A stretch of DNA of 64,000 nt from NCBI GenBank assembly GCA_947381945.1, contig CANCXM010000017.1, forward strand, positions 1-64,000. Direction: 5' to 3'. Position 1 is the first letter of the stretch. Every line of letters begins with the position of its first letter. The notes under the pieces were generated by a model that worked only from the letters and a program-made list of their open reading frames with translations, was not told the origin of the DNA and did no database searches. The DNA comes from an uncultured Muribaculaceae bacterium (GTDB taxonomy: Bacteria; Bacteroidota; Bacteroidia; Bacteroidales; Muribaculaceae). Shown piece by piece: positions 58,129 to 64,000 of the stretch. Both the position numbers and the translations under genes were made by a program.

Positions 58129-59310
58129 ATGGTTCAGGACATTCCCACTCCGCAGGAGCAAGCTCAGGAAACATGCACGGCTCACCGAGGTTTCACTATC
58201 GGTCTGCCGGCTTGTGAGTACCCGTACGAGCGCCGTTTCCCAATCACTCCCGAAGCTGCCGGTCAGCTGATCGAGCGAGGTTTCCGTGTGAAGATGCAGG
58301 AAAACGCCGCCCAGTGCATCAACTATGGCGATAACAGCTACATGCGTGTCGGGGTCGAGATTTCGACTCGCGAGGAAGCACTGCGCAGCGACATAGTCAT
58401 ACATCTTGCTCCGATGACGGCTCCGGATGTCCGCAAGATGCGTCGGGGAGCCATGTTGCTGACCTTGCTGAAGCCCTCGCATCAGGATTGCGAGGCGGTC
58501 AAGGAACTTCTGCGCCGCCATGTCATCTCCATAGCTGTTGACCTTATAGAAGATTCGCGTGGATGCACTCCCTTTGCCGACATTCTTGCGGAAATCGACG
58601 GACGAGCATCAATAGCAATGGCTTCGTCGCTTCTTGCCGATTCGACCCGTGGGAAAGGTATTCTGCTCGGAGGCGTGGCGGGAATCATCCCCTGTGAAAC
58701 GCTGATTATAGGTTCGGGTATTGCTGCCTGTGCTGCCGCGCGCTCGGCTGTCGGACTCGGTTCGACGGTGAGGATGTATGACAACGATGTCTATTCCCTC
58801 CGCCGTGCGCAACAGGAACTCGGACCGTGGGTCATCACTTCCACGCTTCATCCCCATACGCTTGAAAATGCACTCCGCAGTGCCGATGTGGTGGTCGTCA
58901 CCCCGACCCAAGAGCCTTTTGCCGTCAGCCGTGAGCAGACCGACATTATGAAACGCGGTGTCCTTACCTTCGACCTCGCTTCCGACACCGGTGCGGCTTT
59001 CCCGTCAATGCTTGCTGTGGATCTTGCCGGTGCTTTTGCCGTGCGCAATTCGGCTTCCATCCGTGACCGTGTCTGCTTCACCCATACCGGATGTGCGGTT
59101 GCGCGCACCGCTGCAATGGCTCTCAGCAATACTTTCCTGACGCTGATGAGTTCGATTGTCAGTTGCGAGGGGGTAAGCAATGCCCTGAAATTGCTGCCGG
59201 GAATGCAGAAGGCGACCTTCACATTCTTCGGACGCATTGTCAATCCGCTCATCGCCCGCGCCACAGGGATGCGCAGTGTCGATATAAGCATCTATCTAAC
59301 ATTATCCTGA
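58129..59310 (+). CDS. Alanine dehydrogenase/transhydrogenase-family protein, divergent
   Basis: 393 residues. N-terminal catalytic-like domain (ERRFPITPEAAGQLIERGFRVKMQENAA) and NAD-binding Rossmann domain (ETLIIGSGIAACAAARSAVGLGSTVRMYDND, about 187-217), ending with the AlaDH/PNT-type TLEN and VVVTPTQEP region. The Lys and His that bind pyruvate in alanine dehydrogenase (usual VKEP and LHLA motifs) are not seen: the corresponding stretches read VIHLAP and LLTLLKP. The fold assignment is good; alanine deamination is therefore uncertain. It lies 54 bases after aroK and 35 before the RNase H gene. Confidence 0.75.
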   Translation: MVQDIPTPQEQAQETCTAHRGFTIGLPACEYPYERRFPITPEAAGQLIERGFRVKMQENAAQCINYGDNSYMRVGVEISTREEALRSDIVIHLAPMTAPDVRKMRRGAMLLTLLKPSHQDCEAVKELLRRHVISIAVDLIEDSRGCTPFADILAEIDGRASIAMASSLLADSTRGKGILLGGVAGIIPCETLIIGSGIAACAAARSAVGLGSTVRMYDNDVYSLRRAQQELGPWVITSTLHPHTLENALRSADVVVVTPTQEPFAVSREQTDIMKRGVLTFDLASDTGAAFPSMLAVDLAGAFAVRNSASIRDRVCFTHTGCAVARTAAMALSNTFLTLMSSIVSCEGVSNALKLLPGMQKATFTFFGRIVNPLIARATGMRSVDISIYLTLS

Positions 59311-59345
59311 ATCTAAAACATAACGCAATAGTCAGAGTAAAGTAA

Positions 59346-59990
59346 ATGGCACCGAGAAGGAAATTTTATGTCGTGTGGAACGGTTATGCCACCGGAGTCT
59401 TCGACTCCTGGGAGGAATGTCAGCTTCAAGTGAAAGGCTATCCTGATGCCAAGTACAAGAGCTTTGACTCACAAGAAGCCGCAGTGGCCGCCTATCGTGG
59501 CGACCCTGCCGAGCAGCTCGACATACTTAAAGCCATAGCCAAAGGTCCGGCGGTCAAGGTCAACTATGAGGCTATTCCGGAAATCAAGCTCGACGCGCTT
59601 GCCGTCGATGCCGCTTGCTCGAAGAATCCTGGCCCGGTGGAATATCGTGGGGTGTGGGTGCGCACGGGTGAACAGATTTTCCATATCGGACCTCTTCAGG
59701 GTGGTACAAATAATATAGGTGAATATCTTGCGCTTGTCCACGGTCTGGCCTTGCTTCATAAGCAGGGACAGCCTTACACACCTATATATACCGATTCGCG
59801 CACGGCCCGCTCGTGGGTGCGCAACCGTCAGCCGAAAACCACATTGAAACCAACGGCTCAGAATGCGGAACTTTTCGACATGATGCGCCGCGCCACCGCA
59901 TGGCTCCAAAGCCACGAAATCACCAACCCGATTCTCACTTGGGACACCCCCAACTGGGGCGAAATTCCCGCCGACTTCGGCCGGAAGTAA
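59346..59990 (+). CDS. Ribonuclease H1 with viroplasmin-like domain
   Basis: 214 residues. An N-terminal hybrid-binding (caulimovirus viroplasmin-like) domain at 5-50 (KFYVVWNGYATGVFDSWEECQLQVKGYPDAKYKSFDS) is joined to an RNase H fold at about 80-214. The metal-binding residues are evident: Asp in AVDAACSKNPG, Glu in NNIGEYLALVHGL, Asp in IYTDSRTARSW and a C-terminal Asp in ILTWDTPNWGEIPADFGRK. It degrades RNA in RNA-DNA hybrids. Confidence 0.93.
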   Translation: MAPRRKFYVVWNGYATGVFDSWEECQLQVKGYPDAKYKSFDSQEAAVAAYRGDPAEQLDILKAIAKGPAVKVNYEAIPEIKLDALAVDAACSKNPGPVEYRGVWVRTGEQIFHIGPLQGGTNNIGEYLALVHGLALLHKQGQPYTPIYTDSRTARSWVRNRQPKTTLKPTAQNAELFDMMRRATAWLQSHEITNPILTWDTPNWGEIPADFGRK

Positions 59991-60016
59991 GGCAATTATC
60001 ACAGTAGGTATATCCA

Positions 60017-60153
60017 GTAGGGACGCTTTTCAAAGCGTCCGCAACAGCATAGAGAAAAAGAGAATACCAGAATTGATTAACGTTTTAATGAATCCCGGAT
60101 CTGATGTATTTTATTCGTATTCGGGTTGCGGACGCTTTGAAAAGCGTCCCTAC
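60017..60153. repeat. Perfect 29-nt-arm GTAGGGACGC element
   Basis: The left arm 60017-60045 (GTAGGGACGCTTTTCAAAGC at its start) and right arm 60125-60153 are exact reverse complements around a 79-nt spacer. The first nine to ten bases are shared with the ruvB-flanking element. The right arm supplies the stop codon (60150-60152, minus) of the MFS gene. Confidence 0.95.
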
Positions 60154-61460
60154 CGGAGGGATTTGGGTTTGTAGCCGTGGAGGGCGTAGTAGAGCATGAA
60201 GAGTTCGCAGACGAGGGCGATGACCCATGTCCATTGCCAGCCTCCCCATGCGTCGGCGAGTATGCCTTGAAGTACGGGGAAGACAGCTCCGCCGAACACT
60301 CCCATCATGAACACACCGGAAGCCTTTGATGTGTATTTGCCGAGCTTGTCAATGGCGAGGGTGAAGATGCAGCCCCACATCACCGAGTGGCATAGGCCGA
60401 CCGAAACGAGCACCCAAAGATTGTTGGATATTATTGCTATTATGATGAGGATGGTCGCGAGGATGGTTGTCACGATGAGCAGCAAGCGTGGAGGAACATT
60501 CTTGAAGAACGAGAATATCAGACGGCCCACCATTAGTCCTCCCCAGTAGAGGGTTGCGAGGAGTGCGGGGATTCCGAGATCGAGACCCCAGAGCACAATG
60601 TGGTCCTTGCCGAAGAAGGAGGGTCCCATACCTTTCTCAATCAGTTCCATCGCATGGAGATTGACGTTGACACCTACTGCAACTTCCGTGCCGACGTAGA
60701 AGAAGATTGCCACTACGCCGAGGGTCAGATGGCGGAACGACCACACGCTCCTCTCCAGTTTCTCTTCAGGATTCGAGCGCGTTCCCTCGATGTCGGGCAG
60801 ATGCAGACGCGAGGTGACGAGGAGTGTCACTGCTATGCAGAGCGCGATGAGGATGAAGGGGATGAGCAGACTGTCGGCGGTCACGCTTTCGATGGCTACA
60901 CCTGCGAAGATGATGCCGGTCACGAAAAATGGCGCGATGGTGGTGCCGAACGAGTTGGTGGCGCAGACGATGTTCATGCGTTGGACCGGTTTGGTGCCAG
61001 GAAGTTCGTAGGCAGCAATATAGGGGTTGATGACCACCTGGAGCAAGGCTGCCGAGGTTCCCATCAGGTATGAACCGAAGAGAAACACGAAATATGCTCC
61101 CGGAATGGAATCAGTGCCGACAGTGACATGTAGGTCGGGGGAGATTTTCACAACCCACGATGAGAGCGCATACATCAGCAAGCCTCCACACATCACCCCG
61201 AGGGCACGCATGAGAGTGGTCTTGTAGCCGTGGCGGTTTATCCATTTGCCTCCGGTGGAGCTGTTGAGCAGGTAGCCGAGGAAAAAGAAGAATGAGATGA
61301 GGGTTGTGAGAGTGTTGCGCAGTTCGTCGGCATTCGAGAGGAAGGCCACTTTCATGGGGCCCTGAAACTGTCCGTTGACAGTTGTCAGGAAACCCACGAT
61401 AAAGTAGATGAAGGTCAGGACGAGAAATGGTCCCGCCGTCGGAGTTTTCTTGTCAGTCAT
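60150..61460 (-). CDS. Sugar MFS transporter, fucose permease (FHS) type
   Basis: 436 residues with about 12 membrane helices. The N-terminus FLVLTFIYFIVGFLTTVNGQFQGPMKVAF and later VVINPYIAAYELPGTKPVQRMNIVCATNSFGTTIAPFF are typical of the FHS family (FucP, GluP) that imports sugars with protons. It follows the mannitol-dehydrogenase-family gene by 12 bases and should be co-transcribed with it. Its stop codon lies in an inverted-repeat element. Confidence 0.9.
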   Translation of the reverse strand: MTDKKTPTAGPFLVLTFIYFIVGFLTTVNGQFQGPMKVAFLSNADELRNTLTTLISFFFFLGYLLNSSTGGKWINRHGYKTTLMRALGVMCGGLLMYALSSWVVKISPDLHVTVGTDSIPGAYFVFLFGSYLMGTSAALLQVVINPYIAAYELPGTKPVQRMNIVCATNSFGTTIAPFFVTGIIFAGVAIESVTADSLLIPFILIALCIAVTLLVTSRLHLPDIEGTRSNPEEKLERSVWSFRHLTLGVVAIFFYVGTEVAVGVNVNLHAMELIEKGMGPSFFGKDHIVLWGLDLGIPALLATLYWGGLMVGRLIFSFFKNVPPRLLLIVTTILATILIIIAIISNNLWVLVSVGLCHSVMWGCIFTLAIDKLGKYTSKASGVFMMGVFGGAVFPVLQGILADAWGGWQWTWVIALVCELFMLYYALHGYKPKSLR

Positions 61461-61472
61461 GGCCTTGCGGTG

Positions 61473-62915
61473 TTAGAGGATGGATTCGAGGACCGGCATG
61501 GCTCCGCGCTCCGCAATGGCCTTGCACATTTCGAGATAGAGACCGACGAATTTTTCCTCCTTGCTGAGGTCTGTTGCAGTGAATGCAGAAAGGCCGAGGA
61601 AATCCACGGGATTGTCGGAAGAGATGAGGGCTTTGTCGGCCTCGGTCATCCAAGGTTCGGCGATTTCGAAGTTCTCACCGTTATCGTCCGTGTGAAATTT
61701 GAGATAGTGACGGTAAGCAGCGAAGAGATAGCCCACACGGCAGAGGTCAGCTTTCCCGTCGGAAAGCATTTTGATTAAGTTAGGCATGATATAGACGGGG
61801 AACTTCGAAATGCCGTCGAAACATAGGCGCGCAACCTGGTCGCTGACGCTGCGGTTGGCGAAACGCTCGATAAGTGTCTGCTTGTAGAGTGCGAGGTCAG
61901 TGTTGCCGGGTGCGGGGACAAACGGGGTGATGTCGGTGTCCATGAACTCGCGCACGAGCGTGACTATGCGTTCGTCGTGCATGGCTGCATCGACCTTGCG
62001 GTAGCCTGCGAGGAATGATGGGTAGGAGAGGAGTGTGTGGGATGCGTTGAGCAGACTCAGCTTCATGTTTTCGTAGGCCGTAACGTCGTCGGTGAATTCC
62101 ACACCGACTTTTTCCCAAGCGGGGCGGCCGGCGGCAAATTTGTCTTCGATGACCCACTGGATGAAGTCCTCACAGTAGACGGGTGCCTTGTCATCGGTAC
62201 CGTTCATTTCGTTGAGACGCTTGATGTCTTCCGGACGGGTAGCGGGTGTGATACGGTCGACCATGCTGTTGGGGAAGGTCACGTTGGTCTTTGCCCACTC
62301 GGCAAGCGCGGGATCCTGAGCCTCAAAGAAGGTCATGAACGCACGGCGGGCAGTGTTGCCGTTGTGCTGGAGATTGTCGCATGAGAGGATGGTGACGGGA
62401 GCGCCCGAACGCTCCATGCGGCGGCGCAGTCCTTCGGCGATGAATCCGAAAGCGGTTGTCGGGACAGCCGGGCGCTTGAGGTCTGCTGCTACCGCGGGAG
62501 TTTCGAGCATGAAGGCTCCTGTGGCACGGTCGGTGTTGTAGCCACCTTCGGTGATGGTGAGGGTGATGATTTTGGTCGCAGGGTCAGCGATTTTTTCAAT
62601 GATGGCTTCGGGATTTTCACCGGCCCAGAGAAGTTCGGTGAGTGAGCCTATGGTATATGCCTCGTCATTGCCGTCACGGCCACACACGGTCAGGGTGTAT
62701 TCGCCGTTTTGGCTCTTGAGTGCTTCGTAGAGTGCGCGGTCCTGCGGCATGAGCATTGCGCCGCAGATGGCCCATCCGCTCTGCGAGGGGTCGGAGAGAA
62801 GAAGGTTGGTGTAGAATTCTTCGTGGGCACGGTGGAAGTTGCCTACACCTATGTGAAGGATACCTGTCGAGAGGTTTGAACGGTCGTAGCTGTAAGGTAA
62901 GATTTGATTTTTCAT
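61473..62915 (-). CDS. Mannitol dehydrogenase-family reductase (fructuronate reductase type)
   Basis: 480-residue long-chain polyol dehydrogenase. Rossmann start ILHIGVGNFHRAHEEFYTN, then FPNSMVDRITPATRPED, the catalytic-lysine region YENMKLSLLNASHTLLSYPSFLAGY and the C-terminal helical domain. The family includes mannitol 2-dehydrogenase and D-mannonate oxidoreductase (UxuB); sequence alone does not decide. Linked to an FHS permease and a LacI regulator, it suggests a sugar-alcohol or hexuronate use operon. Promoter element TATCTTTG at 62983-62976. Confidence 0.88.
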   Translation of the reverse strand: MKNQILPYSYDRSNLSTGILHIGVGNFHRAHEEFYTNLLLSDPSQSGWAICGAMLMPQDRALYEALKSQNGEYTLTVCGRDGNDEAYTIGSLTELLWAGENPEAIIEKIADPATKIITLTITEGGYNTDRATGAFMLETPAVAADLKRPAVPTTAFGFIAEGLRRRMERSGAPVTILSCDNLQHNGNTARRAFMTFFEAQDPALAEWAKTNVTFPNSMVDRITPATRPEDIKRLNEMNGTDDKAPVYCEDFIQWVIEDKFAAGRPAWEKVGVEFTDDVTAYENMKLSLLNASHTLLSYPSFLAGYRKVDAAMHDERIVTLVREFMDTDITPFVPAPGNTDLALYKQTLIERFANRSVSDQVARLCFDGISKFPVYIMPNLIKMLSDGKADLCRVGYLFAAYRHYLKFHTDDNGENFEIAEPWMTEADKALISSDNPVDFLGLSAFTATDLSKEEKFVGLYLEMCKAIAERGAMPVLESIL

Positions 62916-62975
62916 GATTGTATTTCTGTTTATATTTAGAGAGGTAAGAATTGATTATTTCTCAGATTTGTAGTG

Positions 62976-62983
62976 CAAAGATA
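62976..62983 (-). promoter_or_regulatory. Promoter -7 element for the reductase-permease operon
   Basis: Minus-strand TATCTTTG with a predicted leader of about 54 bases. The LacI-type operator cluster lies 48-90 bases upstream of it. Confidence 0.5.
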
Positions 62984-63030
62984 GGCCGGAGAAAATACTA
63001 TAATAAATAAATTGGTGTTATTATTAATGA

Positions 63031-63072
63031 GAACGTTTGCGGGAACGTTTCCAAAATCTGCAAACGTTTTCA
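63031..63072. promoter_or_regulatory. LacI-family operator cluster
   Basis: AACGTTT occurs at 63032-63038, 63044-63050 and 63063-63069. The last lies in TGCAAACGTTTTCA (63059-63072), a near-perfect palindrome with the central CG typical of LacI/CcpA-family sites. The middle lies in GGAACGTTTCC. The cluster sits between the divergent regulator and operon. Confidence 0.75.
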
Positions 63073-63130
63073 TCTTCCCCAAACTTTTCATCCGGAATTA
63101 ACCCTGACTTCCTAATCTGCCCCTAAACAA

Positions 63131-64000
63131 ATGAAGCGTATCACCATCAAGGACATTGCACGGACACTCTCGTTGTCGGTATCGACCGTCTCCCGTGCGC
63201 TTACCGGCGACAAGAACATCCGCACCGAAACACGCGATGCCGTCATTGCTGCTGCCAAGCGTCTGGGCTACCGTCCCAACCCGGTGGCCAAGAACCTCAA
63301 GGCCGGACATTCCAACACTGTCGGTGTACTTGTCCCGGAGATGGTTACCCCCTACGCGGCCAAAGTCATCGGCGGAGTGCAGAGTGTACTCTACGGGAGA
63401 GGCATTAAGGTGCTGATAGCTGATTCCGGTGAGGATTCGGATAAGGAACGCGACAATCTTGCCCTGATGGAGCAGTTTATGGTCGATGGTATCATCATCA
63501 GCCTCTGTGACTACAAGCGGAACAACGATGAGATACGCCGTTTGGCTGAGGCGGGAATGCCCATCGTGTCCTACGACCGCATGGCGCGTGGTCTCGATAT
63601 TCCGCAGGTGACTGTCGATGACTATATGAAGGCATTTTTCCTTACCGAGAAATTGATTCTCGGTGACCGTAAGACGGTTGTCCATCTTCAAGGACCGGAT
63701 TGTGTCTACAATTCCATCGAGCGTTTCAGGGGCTATCGTGATGCGATGGCGAAATACCGTCTGCCGGTCACGCCCGAGATGGTCATCAGGACCGGCCTGT
63801 CGTTTGCCGACGGAGCAGAGGCGGCCGACAGAATCATGCGGGAATGCCCTTCATGCGATGCAATCTTCGGATTCACCGACACGGTTGCCATCGGTGCGAT
63901 GAACCGCATGAGGGAACTCGGCCGGTCAATACCGGAAGGTGTCGCGGTGGCCGGATTTTCAGGGACGGAGCTTTCAACCATAGTCTATCCCCAGTTGTCG
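63131..64000 (+). CDS. LacI family transcription regulator (truncated by window end)
   Basis: The ATG at 63131 opens a frame that continues to the window end, so the C-terminus is missing (290 codons present). N-terminal LacI helix-turn-helix: MKRITIKDIARTLSLSVSTV then SRALTGDKNIRTETRDAV, with hinge helix NPVAKNLKAG; then the periplasmic-binding-protein-like domain (VGVLVPEMVTPYAAKVIGGV, VDGIIISLCDYK, DAIFGFTDTVAIGAM). Divergent from the permease-reductase operon, with LacI-type operators between, so it very probably controls that operon in response to its sugar. Confidence 0.93.
   Translation, partial: MKRITIKDIARTLSLSVSTVSRALTGDKNIRTETRDAVIAAAKRLGYRPNPVAKNLKAGHSNTVGVLVPEMVTPYAAKVIGGVQSVLYGRGIKVLIADSGEDSDKERDNLALMEQFMVDGIIISLCDYKRNNDEIRRLAEAGMPIVSYDRMARGLDIPQVTVDDYMKAFFLTEKLILGDRKTVVHLQGPDCVYNSIERFRGYRDAMAKYRLPVTPEMVIRTGLSFADGAEAADRIMRECPSCDAIFGFTDTVAIGAMNRMRELGRSIPEGVAVAGFSGTELSTIVYPQLS

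Noticed and set aside
1-64000. CRISPR arrays, prophage, integrases, insertion sequences, tRNA or rRNA genes
   Set aside because: No spaced direct repeats with unique spacers, no transposase or phage protein frames, and no cloverleaf or rRNA sequence recognised on reading through.

Overview
The window looks like a chromosomal segment of a gut Bacteroidales bacterium, most likely a Muribaculaceae-type genome. This is inference from four things: roughly balanced base composition (higher G+C than typical Bacteroides), Bacteroidota-specific families (GLPGLI proteins, DUF4369/TlpA lipoproteins, PorU, surface lipoproteins with acidic residues after the lipobox), promoters of the TAnnTTTG type instead of TATAAT, and start regions with little Shine-Dalgarno signal. 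I saw no rRNA, tRNA, CRISPR array, insertion sequence or prophage gene.

Layout. 1-6953: envelope and redox genes (DUF4595-type surface lipoprotein, LolA/thioredoxin-like protein, thiol peroxidase tpx, divergent outer-membrane phospholipase A, a thioredoxin-fold lipoprotein with a charged tail, a beta-helix lipoprotein). 6981-13113 (minus): a TonB-dependent receptor translationally coupled to a GLPGLI protein, two nearly identical further GLPGLI proteins, and two small secreted proteins. 13363-17656 (minus): a TPR/transmembrane/HTH-like regulator, then a C10 cysteine protease and serpin pair. 18030-22681 (plus): parE, coaD, a C-terminal processing protease and a DUF4332 protein. 23020-27882 (minus): an Ala/Lys-rich lipoprotein, the type IX secretion sortase PorU and a GH25 lysozyme-like lipoprotein.

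27969-42328 is a pectin/rhamnogalacturonan locus: two GH28 enzymes (plus), a four-gene minus-strand operon (six-hairpin glycosidase, DUF4450-like protein, GH106 rhamnosidase, GH105 unsaturated glycuronyl hydrolase) and a CE12 rhamnogalacturonan acetylesterase. A MntA-HepT toxin-antitoxin pair sits inside it. No SusC/SusD pair is present. 42500-46558 (minus): outer-membrane beta-barrel receptor, LytS-type kinase, LytTR regulator. 47064-48188: TlpA-like thioredoxin. 48451-51355 (plus): ABC transporter with its own YtrA-type GntR repressor and a clear operator over the start. 51704-55877: U32 tRNA-hydroxylation-type protein, ruvB, polysaccharide flippase. 55882-57334: HipBA. 57517-59990: aroK, a divergent alanine-dehydrogenase-like protein, RNase H1. 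60150-64000: sugar MFS permease and mannitol-dehydrogenase-family reductase, divergent from a LacI regulator cut by the window end.

The most unusual content is non-coding. There are very long, often perfect inverted repeats at gene ends, two families of repeated palindromic elements (GGGTACATAA type and GTAGGGACGC type), short tandem repeats that run into stop codons, and two candidate small RNAs (about 51415-51516 plus; about 46975-46729 minus). All coordinates and motifs were read by eye. Family names come from sequence recognition without database searches.
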